DNA of 64,000 bases from Candidatus Atribacteria bacterium (GTDB lineage: Bacteria > Atribacterota > JS1 > SB-45 > 34-128), in NCBI GenBank assembly GCA_003451675.1, contig DMCY01000019.1:1-64000 (forward strand). The letters run 5' to 3'. Positions 18,840 to 30,123 of the stretch are shown here, piece by piece. The first letter of the stretch is position 1, and each line of letters starts with the position of its first letter. The notes under the pieces are model-generated. The model was not told the origin of the DNA, searched no databases, and was given only the letters and a program-made list of their open reading frames with translations. A program made the position numbers and the translations under genes.

Positions 18840-19292
18840 TTATTTATAAATCTTATCTTCTTCTTGCTTTATTTTATTTAAACGATTAATATGTCTTTCT
18901 TCCTGACTAAACTTGGTATTTAACCAAACTTTTACAATTTCTTTAGCCAATCCTACACCTATCACTCTTGCCCCTAAAGTCAAAATATTCGCATCGTTAT
19001 GTTCTCTGGAATACCGAGCAGTAAATTCATTATAACAAAGTGCTGCTCTGATGCCTCTAACTTTATTAGCAACTACAGACATACCAATTCCTGTTCCACA
19101 GATCAAGATTCCTCTGTCATATTTTCCGCTTTTTACTTCTATGGCAACTTTAAAGCCAATATCTGGGTAATCTACAGATTTCTCGTTTTCGCAACCAAAA
19201 TCCATATATTCTACATTCAGCTCCTTTAAATATTCTTTTAAATTTTCTTTTAATTGATAACCTCCGTGATCACTACCCAAAGCTATCTTCAT
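18840..19292 (-). CDS. rpiB: Ribose-5-phosphate isomerase B
   Basis: Interconverts ribose-5-phosphate and ribulose-5-phosphate in the pentose phosphate pathway. It begins MKIALGSDHGGYQLKENL, has the active-site CGTGIGMSVVANKVRGIRAAL loop (cysteine at about residue 67), and NDANILTLGARVIG. At 150 residues it is full length. ATG at 19290-19292 is chosen because GGTGAGG lies 6 bases upstream. The gene follows the phosphatase gene closely and shares its transcript. Confidence 0.95.
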   Translation of the reverse strand: MKIALGSDHGGYQLKENLKEYLKELNVEYMDFGCENEKSVDYPDIGFKVAIEVKSGKYDRGILICGTGIGMSVVANKVRGIRAALCYNEFTARYSREHNDANILTLGARVIGVGLAKEIVKVWLNTKFSQEERHINRLNKIKQEEDKIYK

Positions 19293-19309
19293 CTTATACC
19301 TCACCACCG

Positions 19310-19813
19310 TTATTTATTATTTTCTTCAAGAATTTTATCTAGTATCTTCTCTAAGTTTTCTTTTAACTCTCTTGCTATAATTCGGTAAAATTCAATAGGT
19401 CTACCAAGAGGGTCGACTACTTCATAATTTTCGTCGGTTTTTCGCTTACTTTTAAATTCACCAATCTGAGCAAATTCTTTAAGCAAATATATTTTATCTT
19501 GAGCGAAAGGAAATTTTCTCAGAATATAATCTTTATGTGTATTGGACATAACTAAAATTAGATTTGCCTTTTCAACTAACTCTTCCTGTACTTGCGTGGC
19601 TATATGTCGCGAAATATCAATTTCCTGCTCACTCATAACCTTGATAGCTTCGGGTGTAGGGCTCATCCCCGGCAGAGCAGAAATTCCAGCCGATATAATA
19701 TTAAAACTGCTATTATCTTCTTTTCTTTCTTTTAACATTTTTTTAAATATACCTTCAGCCATAGTGCTTCGGCAGGTATTACCGGTACAGACAAATAAGA
19801 TAGTTTTAATCAT
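19310..19813 (-). CDS. Low-molecular-weight phosphatase, YwlE-like protein arginine phosphatase
   Basis: A 167-residue LMW-PTP-fold enzyme. The CX5R active site is FVCTGNTCRSTMAE near residue 8, and the general acid is in VVDPLGRP near residue 140. The threonine in CTGNTCRS is the residue that in YwlE favours phosphoarginine over phosphotyrosine, so it may remove arginine phosphates from proteins. No McsB-type arginine kinase is in the window, so this is inference. Its place beside rpiB matches Firmicutes gene order. Confidence 0.85.
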   Translation of the reverse strand: MIKTILFVCTGNTCRSTMAEGIFKKMLKERKEDNSSFNIISAGISALPGMSPTPEAIKVMSEQEIDISRHIATQVQEELVEKANLILVMSNTHKDYILRKFPFAQDKIYLLKEFAQIGEFKSKRKTDENYEVVDPLGRPIEFYRIIARELKENLEKILDKILEENNK

Positions 19814-19849
19814 TTTATAAATCCTTTTAAATTAAAAACTTAAAGTAAA

Positions 19850-20160
19850 AAGCTATATCGGTTAATTGGTTACTTAGTTAGCTAGTTAGCTGGTTTAATG
19901 CTAACTTATTAACTAACTAATCCTATATCCTATCAGCTAATCTTCTTGATGCGATAAAAAATACGCTCTCACTTCTGTTTCTTTGTTTTCTTTTTTATGC
20001 GATAAAAGATGTTAAACTAAGATTGATTTGTCGCTTCGTTCCTCGCAATGAAATTTTTATTTTTAAATTATATGTTTTATTTTCTTAACCAACTAACCAG
20101 GCAACCAACTAACCAACTAACTGATTCTTAACTAGATACGATTCACGAGATACGAGATAC
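19850..20160. repeat. Repeat mosaic upstream of the phosphatase gene
   Basis: No gene is seen. It contains GGTTAATTGGTTACTTAG octamers (about 19859-19895), two GCGATAAAA pieces, TCGCTTCGTTCCTCGCAATGA (about 20029-20050, a fragment like the common TCATTGCGAG repeat), inverted AACCAACTAACCAGG octamers (about 20087-20122), and ACGATTCACGAGATACGAGATACG (about 20137-20161). Confidence 0.65.
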
Positions 20161-20165
20161 GGTTT

Positions 20166-21062
20166 TTATTTCCGATATGCTATTACTACTCTTTCTATCC
20201 CCAAATAATCTTTTATAATTTCTATATCTTCATCAAAATTATTATCTTTTAGAATTAATTCTTCAACCATTTTCGACTGATTCAAACCCACTTCTAAGGC
20301 TAGAAAACCATTCTTTTTTAAATATTGAGGACTTTTCTTTATAATTTTACGATAATAACCTAAACCGTCAATTCCTCCAAATAAAGCAATCCTGGGTTCA
20401 TTATTTTTTACTTCGGGAGACAATGATTTAAAATCGTAAGAATTTATATAAGGAGGATTTGAAATAATTCCATCTAAGTTGTTTTTTTCAATTCTACCGA
20501 TAAAAGGTTCAAATAAGTCTCCCTGTAGAAATATTATTTTATCTTTACAATCATGTTTTTGAGCATTTTTTAATGCTATTTGCAAAGAATTTTTAGAAAT
20601 ATCGGTTGCGTAGATGATAACATCTTCTATAAATTTAGCTATACTTATAGCAATTACACCTGTACCGGTTCCTAAATCTGCTACCTCTAAATTATCAGAA
20701 TATTTATAGTTTTTTAATTTTTTAATAGCTTCTTCTACCAAAATTTCTGTCTCGGGTCGGGGGATTAACACTCCTTTTTCTACCAAAAAATCCATCCCCA
20801 TAAATTCTTGATGTTTAGTTATATACTGGAGAGGAATTTTTTTTATTCTTCTCTTGATCATATCTTCTAATTGTAATTTTTCTTTGTTTTTTAATTCTCT
20901 ATCACCATTTAAATATATCTTACTTCTATTCATTTTTAAAAAATAACTTAATAGAATTTCCGCTTCTCTTTCTGAATTTATTATTCCCTTATTTTTAAAT
21001 ATTTTGTTAATATTTTTTAAAGCTTGTCCTACAGTTTGAAATTTATACTTATTTTCCAACAT
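20166..21062 (-). CDS. prmC: Peptide chain release factor N5-glutamine methyltransferase
   Basis: Methylates the glutamine of the GGQ motif in release factors. The helical N-terminal domain covers about 1-85. Motif I is DLGTGTGVIAISIA, and the catalytic motif is SNPPYINSYDFKSLSPEV. Length is about 298 residues. The ATG at 21060-21062 is used; a GTG five codons upstream that overlaps prfA by 11 bases is also possible. It lies directly after its substrate gene prfA, the usual arrangement. Confidence 0.95.
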   Translation of the reverse strand: MLENKYKFQTVGQALKNINKIFKNKGIINSEREAEILLSYFLKMNRSKIYLNGDRELKNKEKLQLEDMIKRRIKKIPLQYITKHQEFMGMDFLVEKGVLIPRPETEILVEEAIKKLKNYKYSDNLEVADLGTGTGVIAISIAKFIEDVIIYATDISKNSLQIALKNAQKHDCKDKIIFLQGDLFEPFIGRIEKNNLDGIISNPPYINSYDFKSLSPEVKNNEPRIALFGGIDGLGYYRKIIKKSPQYLKKNGFLALEVGLNQSKMVEELILKDNNFDEDIEIIKDYLGIERVVIAYRK

Positions 21063-21066
21063 TGTT

Positions 21067-22125
21067 TTAAATTTCACTGCTCGTTTTTAATTTTTCTGAA
21101 AGATTAGCCACTAAATCATTTAAATTTCCTTCTAATACCTCTTCCAAATTATGTAAATTTAAACCAATACGATGATCTGTTATTCTATTTTGAGGGAAAT
21201 TATAAGTTCTAATTCTTTCACTTCTATCTCCGGTGCCAACCTGGTTCTTTCTCTTTAGAGCAAGTTCTTCATGTTTTTCTCTCTCTGCCTTATCTAAAAG
21301 CCTTGCCCTTAATATTTTTAGAGCTTTATCTTTATTTTTATGTTGGGATTTCTCGTCCTGACAGGTGACTACCATCCCGGTTGGAATATGGGTAATCCTA
21401 ATTGCTGAATCTGTAGTATTAACGCTTTGACCTCCAGGACCGGTAGAACGAAAACGGTCAATTTTTAAATCATTTGAACTAATTTCCAGTTCAACCTCTT
21501 CTGCTTCGGGAAGTATAGCTACCGTAACGGTTGAAGTATGTATCCTTCCGCTTGATTCGGTTATAGGAACGCGTTGTACCCGATGTACTCCGCTCTCATA
21601 TTTTAACTTTCCGTATACACCTTTTCCTATTATGCTAAATATTATCTCCTTAAACCCTCCGATTCCCGTAGGATTGGAACTCATTACTTCAGTTTTCCAA
21701 CCATTATTTTCTGCAAATCGAGAATACATTCTAAAAAGATCGCCAGCAAAAAGTGCAGCTTCGCTGCCTCCAGCGCCAGCTCTTATTTCTGCTATACAAT
21801 TTTTATTATCATGAGGATCTTTGGGGAACATAATTTCTTTTAATTCTATTTCCAAATTAGATTTCTTCTCTTTTAATTTTTCTACTTCTTCACTAATTAA
21901 TTTTTTAAATTCTATGTCCTTTTCTTCTGAAAATAATTTTGAGTTTTCTTCAATTTCTTTTATTATATCCTTGTATTCTTTGTACTTTAAAACTGCTTTC
22001 GAAATATCAGAGTACATCTTTGCGCATTCCTGAAACTTAGCCTGGTCAGCAATAATATTTGGGTCAGAAAGATTTTTATTTAATTCTTCATATTTTTTTT
22101 CTAATTCTTCTAATTTTTTAAACAT
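21067..22125 (-). CDS. prfA: Peptide chain release factor 1
   Basis: Recognises UAA and UAG stop codons and triggers peptide release. The GGQ motif is in [19 protein letters not shown] near residue 230. The stop-codon-reading region contains a PxT-type tripeptide typical of RF1 ([18 protein letters not shown]). The N-terminal coiled region is [10 protein letters not shown]. At 352 residues it is full length. Its start overlaps the end of the DUF1385 gene by 8 bases, so translation is coupled. Confidence 0.97.
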   Translation of the reverse strand: MFKKLEELEKKYEELNKNLSDPNIIADQAKFQECAKMYSDISKAVLKYKEYKDIIKEIEENSKLFSEEKDIEFKKLISEEVEKLKEKKSNLEIELKEIMFPKDPHDNKNCIAEIRAGAGGSEAALFAGDLFRMYSRFAENNGWKTEVMSSNPTGIGGFKEIIFSIIGKGVYGKLKYESGVHRVQRVPITESSGRIHTSTVTVAILPEAEEVELEISSNDLKIDRFRSTGPGGQSVNTTDSAIRITHIPTGMVVTCQDEKSQHKNKDKALKILRARLLDKAEREKHEELALKRKNQVGTGDRSERIRTYNFPQNRITDHRIGLNLHNLEEVLEGNLNDLVANLSEKLKTSSEI

Positions 22126-23020
22126 TATTTACCACTTCAGATTTTAAATTTTCGTTTTCTCCAGGCAAAACACCTTTTAATGCTTTTATAGCCACCTCAA
22201 TCTGGGCATCATCAGGTTCACTGGTAGTAAGTTTTTGAAACCATAATCCAGGCATTACTGCCCATTTTATAAAAGTTTTATTCATATTTTTTGCTGATAA
22301 TTTCAAGATTTCATAAGACAGGCCAGCTATTATGGGAATTATGGCAATCCTATAGGCTATCCTTAAAAGTAAAGTTTGCTTCCCCAGCAAAGAAAATACC
22401 AAAATACTCATTATTAAAACAATAAAAATAAAACTTGTTCCACATCGAGGGTGTAAAGTACTGTATTTTTTCACATTATCAACATTGAGTTCTTCGCCTG
22501 CTTCATAGGTATATATTACTTTATGTTCTGCCCCATGGTATTCAAATACTCTTCTTATATCTTTTATTTTTGAGATAAACAATAGATAAACTATAAATAT
22601 ACTAATTCTTAATAATCCTTCAAATAAATTATAAATAATTATATTAGATAGGTACCTGTCTAAATATCGAGCCATTGCGGTAGGAAGAGCTATAAAAAAC
22701 ACTATAAATAGTGCAAAAGCAATTACAATCGTAAAAAACATTTCTACGTTACTTATTTTCTCTTCTTCGCCCGTTGCCTGTTCTGCAGAATAAGTTAGCG
22801 CTTTCAAGCCAAGCACTAAAGACTCGATTAAATTAATTATCCCTCTAAAAATAGGCCATTTAAGAAATTTCATCTTATCGGACAATGTCCTTAATTTACC
22901 TACTTTTAAAATTATTTCTTTATCTGGTTTACGAACAGCAATAGCATATTTTAAAGGAGATCTCATCATCACTCCTTCAATTACTGCTTGACCTCCATAA
23001 TTACAGTCAGCATTTTTCAT
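22118..23020 (-). CDS. DUF1385 family membrane protein
   Basis: A 300-residue protein with the conserved DUF1385 N-terminus [15 protein letters not shown]. At least four hydrophobic segments lie between about residues 95 and 255, and [14 protein letters not shown] and [11 protein letters not shown] are present. The histidines and acidic residues of that motif hint at a metal site, but no activity is established. In Firmicutes and Thermotogae the family sits upstream of prfA and prmC, exactly as here. The start ATG follows a GGAG site. Confidence 0.93.
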   Translation of the reverse strand: MKNADCNYGGQAVIEGVMMRSPLKYAIAVRKPDKEIILKVGKLRTLSDKMKFLKWPIFRGIINLIESLVLGLKALTYSAEQATGEEEKISNVEMFFTIVIAFALFIVFFIALPTAMARYLDRYLSNIIIYNLFEGLLRISIFIVYLLFISKIKDIRRVFEYHGAEHKVIYTYEAGEELNVDNVKKYSTLHPRCGTSFIFIVLIMSILVFSLLGKQTLLLRIAYRIAIIPIIAGLSYEILKLSAKNMNKTFIKWAVMPGLWFQKLTTSEPDDAQIEVAIKALKGVLPGENENLKSEVVNNV

Positions 23021-23022
23021 TA

Positions 23023-23718
23023 TTATCTATTTACTCCTTCTTCTTTATTTTTTGACCAGGGTTTACCACAGGATAATTCCCCTTCGGGGCAAGGTCCTAA
23101 AATGCAAGGCGGACCTGCATTTTCAAATATAGTGGGCGCAATACTCTTAACTTCTTTTAACATATTCATAGCAACTTCTCTGATCTCCCATTGGGCTCTA
23201 TTGCAGCATCTTAATTTAAAGATATGCAGTAATTCCCGAGCATTTGCAGTTATTATCATTTTAGTTGTAACCGCCTGTGGCAAAATATATCTTGCATCTT
23301 CTGCTTTTATATTATGATCTAACAATATACGGTAAATTCCGTCTAATTTTTTTATAGCATCGATAAATATTTTATTTAATTTTTCTTCCTGCGCGATAGA
23401 TTTTGGAACAATATAAGGAAATCCTTCTTTATTTATTTTAACATACCTTTGGCTTTGTTGAGAAAAAGAGGCAAGCCGATGTCTTACTAACTGATGGGAG
23501 GTGACTCTGGAAATTCCCTCTATAGCAAAAGTAAAAGTTGCATGCTCTAAAACAGAATAATGCCCTAATTTCATTACTTTTTTAACTAATTTTATTATTG
23601 ATTCATTACTAAGCTTTTCCCTTAATTCTTCTATTCCTAATGCAGAATAACACAATCTTGCTGACTGAGCTACAATTTTTTCAGGGTCTTTAGTGTAATT
23701 TATCAACATAACTTTCAT
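23023..23718 (-). CDS. thyX: Flavin-dependent thymidylate synthase
   Basis: Makes dTMP from dUMP using FAD and methylenetetrahydrofolate. The ThyX signature is present as RHRLASFSQQSQRYV, and the catalytic-region serines and arginines are intact. Length is about 231 residues. ATG at 23716-23718 is chosen because GTGAGG lies about 8 bases upstream; the earlier ATG overlaps that site. It ends 2 bases before the DUF1385 gene and likely leads that transcript. It is the only thymidylate synthase seen in the window. Confidence 0.95.
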   Translation of the reverse strand: MKVMLINYTKDPEKIVAQSARLCYSALGIEELREKLSNESIIKLVKKVMKLGHYSVLEHATFTFAIEGISRVTSHQLVRHRLASFSQQSQRYVKINKEGFPYIVPKSIAQEEKLNKIFIDAIKKLDGIYRILLDHNIKAEDARYILPQAVTTKMIITANARELLHIFKLRCCNRAQWEIREVAMNMLKEVKSIAPTIFENAGPPCILGPCPEGELSCGKPWSKNKEEGVNR

Positions 23719-23734
23719 AGAATTAACCTCACTC

Positions 23735-23775
23735 ATCTCGTATATCGTATCTCGTATATCGTATGTCGTATATAG
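23735..23775. repeat. CGTATAT array on the thyX side of the S23-type gene
   Basis: A CTCGTATATCGTATCTCGTA-type 7-base array directly after the stop of the four-helix protein gene. A matching inverted array lies on its other side. Confidence 0.7.
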
Positions 23776-24135
23776 TTAAAGCTTTTTAATTAAACTTGAA
23801 GTCATCCTGCAAATATGATCTAATTTTTCAACCAGTTTTTCTTCTTCATTTTCATTTATATATTTTAACTCTTTTGCGATAATTATTTGCGTTTCTAACT
23901 CAGCGCAACTTCCTAAAGTGATAAACAGAAATTGTTTATACTCTTTATTGTGAAACCTTTTAAATCCTTCGGCAATATTAGAAGGTATAGAAATTGCAGA
24001 ACGTCTTAATTGTGAAGTTAAGCTGAATAATTCTTCTTTGGGAAATTTCTTAGTTAAAATATAAACATCATTAATGATCTCTATCCCTTTTTGCCAAATT
24101 CTTAAATCTTTAAAACTTTTAATTTTTTCTTCCAT
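23776..24135 (-). CDS. Four-helix bundle protein (S23/IVP family)
   Basis: A 119-residue, wholly helical soluble protein. It has the family signature SFKDLRIWQKGIEI near the start and SQLRRSAISIPSNIAEGFKR near residue 45, followed by GSCAELETQI. Such proteins were first described from 23S rRNA intervening sequences and also occur alone, scattered in genomes. Their function is unsettled. It is bracketed by oppositely oriented CGTATAT repeat arrays and splits the thymidylate genes thyX and tdk, which suggests it arrived as a unit. Confidence 0.88.
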   Translation of the reverse strand: MEEKIKSFKDLRIWQKGIEIINDVYILTKKFPKEELFSLTSQLRRSAISIPSNIAEGFKRFHNKEYKQFLFITLGSCAELETQIIIAKELKYINENEEEKLVEKLDHICRMTSSLIKKL

Positions 24136-24143
24136 TTTTCTCC

Positions 24144-24172
24144 AATACGATATACGATATACGATATACGAA
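24144..24172. repeat. Inverted CGTATAT array on the tdk side of the S23-type gene
   Basis: An ATACGATATACGATATACGA run, the reverse orientation of the array at 23735-23775. Confidence 0.7.
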
Positions 24173-24174
24173 AT

Positions 24175-24753
24175 CTATTCCTTAGGTACTTCATGACATT
24201 TACGACATCTTGCCTCATAGCTTTCTTTTGCTCCAATCAATATGGTTGGATCGCTATACTTTGCTGGCTGACCATTTACTAATCTTTGAGTTCTGGAAGC
24301 CGTATTACCACAAACCATGCAGATAGCTTGCAACTTATCTATGTATTCTGCTACTGCAAGCAATTTAGGTATTGGGCCAAATGGTTCCCCTCTAAAATCC
24401 TGATCTAAACCTGCAATAATTACTCTTTTCCCTTGGTCGGCAAGTTTTTGGCAAATGGGCATAATATCCTCATCATAAAATTGAGCTTCATCAATAGCGA
24501 TTACCTCAGTATCTGGTTCTATTCTTTCCAAAATTTCTTTTGATTTAGTAATATTTATAGCTTCAACCTTAGTGCCATTATGCGAGTAAATATACTGAAC
24601 GGCGTATCTATTATCAATAGTTGGTTTAAATACCTGAACTTTTTTTTTGGCAATTTGAACTCTACGAACTCTTCTTATTAATTCTTCACTCTTTCCGCTA
24701 AACATGCTCCCACATATAACTTCGATCCAACCAGTGTTTACACCTTCACGCAT
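24175..24753 (-). CDS. tdk: Thymidine kinase
   Basis: Phosphorylates thymidine to dTMP. The P-loop is [14 protein letters not shown] near residue 15, then [10 protein letters not shown] with the catalytic glutamate. A zinc site is formed by CMVCG and CRKCHE. Length is 192 residues, type II Tdk. The start ATG follows GGAGGGAAGAA. A terminator lies upstream of it (24866-24900), so it probably has its own promoter. Confidence 0.96.
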   Translation of the reverse strand: MREGVNTGWIEVICGSMFSGKSEELIRRVRRVQIAKKKVQVFKPTIDNRYAVQYIYSHNGTKVEAINITKSKEILERIEPDTEVIAIDEAQFYDEDIMPICQKLADQGKRVIIAGLDQDFRGEPFGPIPKLLAVAEYIDKLQAICMVCGNTASRTQRLVNGQPAKYSDPTILIGAKESYEARCRKCHEVPKE

Positions 24754-24865
24754 TTCTTCCCTCCTCTACACTATAAAATTAGTTGATAGTGAATAGTCGT
24801 TAGTTGTTAGTTGTTAGTTTAAATCTCAAAACTTTAAGGAAATTCCTATACAATTAGATAAATAT

Positions 24866-24900
24866 AAAAAGACAGAGCCTTATGAAAGCTCTGTCTTTTT
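24866..24900. terminator. Bidirectional-looking terminator after rpmE
   Basis: AAAAAGACAGAGC pairs with GCTCTGTCTTTTT around a short loop: a 13-bp stem with T runs on either strand. It should end the rho-rpmE transcript coming from the minus strand. No gene is seen in 24901-25063. Confidence 0.85.
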
Positions 24901-25063
24901 ATATTTAAATTGATTCATCATTTTATTACAAATATTCTTAAATAATATCTTTTTCCCGTTCATATTTTTTATTCTTGTAATCATTCATCAAAAACTTTTT
25001 CTATTTCTTTTTTAATGGAATACTCATTTTTGAAATCATTTAAATATTTTTATGATAGTATCA

Positions 25064-25285
25064 TTAATTATCACTATCTTCATCGTTGCTTAAATTGTAT
25101 TTTTTATTAAATCTCTCAACTCTTCCTGCAGTATCAATTATCTTTTGTTTACCGGTAAAAAGGGGATGACAAGCAGAACATATTTCTACTTTCATATTCT
25201 TTTTAGTAGAACCAGTTTCAAAACTGTTACCACAAGCACAACTTATTGTTGTTTTTCCATATTTTGGATGTATATCTTTTTTCAT
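25064..25285 (-). CDS. rpmE: 50S ribosomal protein L31
   Basis: A 73-residue large-subunit ribosomal protein. It has the zinc-binding cysteines of the C+ form (CACGNSF and [15 protein letters not shown]) and the [15 protein letters not shown]-terminus. Zinc-dependent L31 copies are often swapped for a zinc-free paralogue when zinc is scarce; none is seen here. It lies downstream of rho, the common order. The start ATG lacks a strong ribosome-binding site (AAGGAATAG-like). Confidence 0.96.
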   Translation of the reverse strand: MKKDIHPKYGKTTISCACGNSFETGSTKKNMKVEICSACHPLFTGKQKIIDTAGRVERFNKKYNLSNDEDSDN

Positions 25286-25389
25286 TTTACTATTCCTTTA
25301 ACTTCCTTTTGTTAATATTATTAGATTAAAAACATAAGAAATTATAACATATTATTATTTTAAGGTCAAAAATTAAATCAGTATCTCGG

Positions 25390-25468
25390 AATTGGGGTCA
25401 GGCTTCACAACTTCACATTTTCTGTTTTCGTTTTAATTTTTGTGAAGTTGTGAAGCCTGACCCCAATT
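25390..25468. repeat. Perfect 28-bp inverted repeat between rho and rpmE
   Basis: Arms 25390-25417 and 25441-25468 are exact reverse complements around a 23-base loop rich in T. The arm begins AATTGGGGTCAGGCTTCACA. It starts 12 bases beyond the rho stop codon. There is no T tract after the stem, so it is not a classic terminator. The GGGGTCAGG-type palindrome resembles non-autonomous REP-like elements moved by Y1 transposases (inference). Confidence 0.85.
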
Positions 25469-25479
25469 CTATCCTCTTA

Positions 25480-26730
25480 TCAAATATCCTGTTCTTTAAT
25501 AGAACCTAAAAACTCTTGATTATTCTTTGTCTTTTTTAATTTATTAATCACTAATCTTACCGCACCCAGAGATGGTTGTGAAGCTAATACCCTTCTTAGT
25601 AACCATATTTTTTGTAATTTCTCTTTAGGCAGTAATAATTCTTCTTTTCGAGTACCTGATTTCTTAATGTCAATTGCCGGAAATATTCGATTTTCAGAAA
25701 GTTCTCTATCTAACCTTAATTCCATATTACCAGTACCTTTAAATTCCTCAAATATTACATCATCCATTCTGCTCCCAGTTTCCACTAAAGCGGTGGCAAG
25801 TATAGTCAAGCTACCTCCTTCTTCAATATTTCTCGCTGCCCCAAAGAATCTTTTTGGTAAATAAATAGCACTTGAATCTAAACCACCGGATAGAGTTTTG
25901 CCACTTGTTGGAATAGTTTGATTGTAAGCTCGCGCTAATCTCGTAATGCTATCTAATAATATAACTACATCTTTCTTTTGCTCTACTAACCTTTTAGCCC
26001 TTTCCAGGACAATTTCCGCTACTTTTATATGATTACTGACAGGTTGATCAAAAGTAGAGCTTATCACTTCAGCTTTTACTGATCTTTGCATTCCGGTTAC
26101 TTCCTCCGGTCTTTCATCAATTAATAAAACCAGGAGATTTATCTCTGGATGATTAATTGTAATTCCATTAGCAATCTTTTCTAATAAAATTGTCTTACCT
26201 GCTTTTGGAGGAGAAACTATTAGACCTCGTTGACCTTTCCCAATTGGTGAAAATAAATCAATAATTCGTGTTGATAGTCCACCTGATTTATTTTCTAATT
26301 TAATCATCTTTTCGGGAAAAAGAGGAGTAAGGTTTTCAAAATCTATTCTTTCTTTAGATAATTCTGGATCTTCGTGGTTAACTGCTTCAATTTTTAATAA
26401 AGCATAGTATCTTTCTCCTTCTTTAGGAGGTCTAACTTGGCCTGAGACAAGATCACCAATACTAAGATTAAATCTTCTTATTTGAGAAGGGGAAATGTAA
26501 ATATCATTTTCACCTGGCAAGTAGCCTCCTGTTCTTAAAAAACCAAATCCCTCATTCATAATCTCCAAAATTCCCTCAGAAAACATATAACCCTTTTTCT
26601 CTGTTTCGGCTTGTAATATTTTGAAGATCAAATCCATCTTTTTTATTCTGGAAAAATTATTAATATTATATTCTTTTGCAATTTTACATAAATCGTTAAT
26701 CTTTTTTTCTTTTAATTCTGTTAAAAGCAA
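25480..26730 (-). CDS. rho: Transcription termination factor Rho
   Basis: Hexameric RNA helicase that ends transcription. The N-terminal helical domain (about 1-45) and the cold-shock-like RNA-binding domain containing [20 protein letters not shown] are followed by the ATPase core. The core has Walker [25 protein letters not shown], and Walker B/Q-loop-region [13 protein letters not shown]. At 416 residues it is standard. The start is TTG at 26728-26730 with GGGAGG 9 bases upstream. Confidence 0.96.
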   Translation of the reverse strand: MLLTELKEKKINDLCKIAKEYNINNFSRIKKMDLIFKILQAETEKKGYMFSEGILEIMNEGFGFLRTGGYLPGENDIYISPSQIRRFNLSIGDLVSGQVRPPKEGERYYALLKIEAVNHEDPELSKERIDFENLTPLFPEKMIKLENKSGGLSTRIIDLFSPIGKGQRGLIVSPPKAGKTILLEKIANGITINHPEINLLVLLIDERPEEVTGMQRSVKAEVISSTFDQPVSNHIKVAEIVLERAKRLVEQKKDVVILLDSITRLARAYNQTIPTSGKTLSGGLDSSAIYLPKRFFGAARNIEEGGSLTILATALVETGSRMDDVIFEEFKGTGNMELRLDRELSENRIFPAIDIKKSGTRKEELLLPKEKLQKIWLLRRVLASQPSLGAVRLVINKLKKTKNNQEFLGSIKEQDI

Positions 26731-27113
26731 ACTGTAAGACCTCCCTTTATATATATAATTAGATTTTATTAATATTTTTAAAACATTTATAATATTTAAA
26801 TTAATAGCTTGGTTATTTCTAAACGAATTTAATAATAAATTACTGATGTATAAAGCTATTTTTATCCCGTAAGATCAAAAAATATTTTTCCACCGACACT
26901 TTCTAACAAGAAAATATCTTGAAGTAGTAATGTTATTAGAAAATTCATTAAAAAGGGGGCTATTGAAGAGTTATCCTTTTAATATACTATGTCCAATTAC
27001 ATTTTATCACTAATGTTTTATTATTACAAATATTTTTATTTTTTTATTACTTGAAAATATCGAGTTAAAAATGCTATAAATGTAAAGCTATAAACTCAGA
27101 CCTAACTTATCTA
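26731..27113. other. Rho upstream region
   Basis: AT-rich spacer of 383 bases with no open frame and none of the short-period repeat families. It presumably carries the rho promoter and leader, but no convincing promoter pair or hairpin was found. Confidence 0.5.
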
Positions 27114-27890
27114 TTAATTTTTAACTGATGATTTTCTCTGCCTCTCTAAACATTTTCGAATTAATTCCAAATCACTGGGTTTATCTAAATCAATCATTAT
27201 TTCTGGATATGATACCATAACTGCAATAGAATTATAACCAATTATGTCGGTTACTCTTTTTTCTATTTCCTCTAAGGTTAAAGTTTTAAATAAAAATTTT
27301 AATATAAACTTAAGGCCTAATATTTTAGCATATTTCCAGGTAGATTTTCTGTTTTCAAATAGTTCCTTAATTAATTCTTTCTTTTGATAAAATACCTCTG
27401 GTTTAAAAAATACAATATTTCCTCCACAGAATATTCCTTCTTTCATTTTTACATAAGTTCTCTCGGCTTCGGGATATTTTCTCATAATATTTTCTTTAGT
27501 TATTATAGGGTAACCAATGTAAGCTTTTCTTTTTGTGCATATTTCTATAAATTCATCAATTGCTTTAGGAGTAATCAGGGGAATATCAGAGGTTAAAAGT
27601 AATAAATTATCATTGGAATTAAAATATTTTAACCCAATCTCCATATTTTCAAGTATAGAATTACCGGGATTTAACATTTCTTCAACTTTTTTACCTATAT
27701 AAGGATGAAGTTCATTTTTTGGACTTACCACTAAAATTTTATCAATATTTTCTGAATTATTTAACGCATCAACAATATATTCAATCATAGGTTTACTGTC
27801 TATCATAATTAGAGCTTTGTTGTTTACATTCTCAGCAATTTCTAAGGGTCCTTTTTCTTTTGCACCTGCTAATACCAAAGCATTAAACAT
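27114..27890 (-). CDS. MobA-like nucleotidyltransferase family protein
   Basis: A 258-residue NTP-transferase-fold protein. The N-terminus NALVLAGAKEKGPLEI is a variant of the glycine-rich nucleotide loop, followed by NKALIMIDSKPMIEYIVDAL. The metal-binding region is LLLTSDIPLITPKAIDEF. The C-terminal half is not recognised. Sugar or cofactor nucleotidyl transfer is likely, but the substrate cannot be told. The start ATG follows AGGTGAT. It stands alone, with about 470 bases of repeats separating it from pyrG. Confidence 0.75.
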   Translation of the reverse strand: MFNALVLAGAKEKGPLEIAENVNNKALIMIDSKPMIEYIVDALNNSENIDKILVVSPKNELHPYIGKKVEEMLNPGNSILENMEIGLKYFNSNDNLLLLTSDIPLITPKAIDEFIEICTKRKAYIGYPIITKENIMRKYPEAERTYVKMKEGIFCGGNIVFFKPEVFYQKKELIKELFENRKSTWKYAKILGLKFILKFLFKTLTLEEIEKRVTDIIGYNSIAVMVSYPEIMIDLDKPSDLELIRKCLERQRKSSVKN

Positions 27891-27949
27891 GTTTTTATCA
27901 CCTACTTATTAACCTAAAATTTAAAATTTATAAAATTTTCCAGTCTACC

Positions 27950-28358
27950 GGTACACTTATCAATTTGGTTTGCTAGTTAGCTGGTTTGCTAGTTAATTAG
28001 TTTAATATTAATTCATCAATATATTTATGGCTCAACCAGCTAACCAAGTAACTAATTAACTACCTAACTATATTATCCGCTATACGCTAAGAAACGAGAT
28101 ACGATTTTTATTCTGGTTTCGTTCTTCTATTTTCTTAACTAGTTAACCATGTAACCAACTAACTAATTATATACGCTGTACGCTGTACGCTATATATTAT
28201 TATGTTCTACTTTTTTATATTTTTGTCTTTTGTTGGGCAGACACAAGATCTGTCCCTACTTGCAACTTGCATCTTGTAACTTGCAACCTTTTCTTTCTTT
28301 ACTATATACTAAATATATACTGTTTTTTTATTTCTTAGCTAAATACTATTCACTATTC
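27950..28358. repeat. Repeat mosaic between the nucleotidyltransferase gene and pyrG
   Basis: No gene is seen. It has GGTTTGCTAGTTAGCTGG octamers (about 27967-28000) facing inverted AACCAGCTAACCAAG octamers (about 28034-28062), another inverted set (about 28140-28165), a GTACGCTGTACGCTATA run (about 28171-28190), a GGGCAGAC...GTCTGTCCC-type palindrome with CCCTAC tail (about 28235-28259), a TGCAACTTGCATCTTG run (about 28261-28290), and TATTCACTATTCACTAACGAC beside pyrG. Confidence 0.65.
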
Positions 28359-28359
28359 A

Positions 28360-30110
<1,751 letters not shown>

Positions 30111-30123
30111 TTTTAGCTATATT

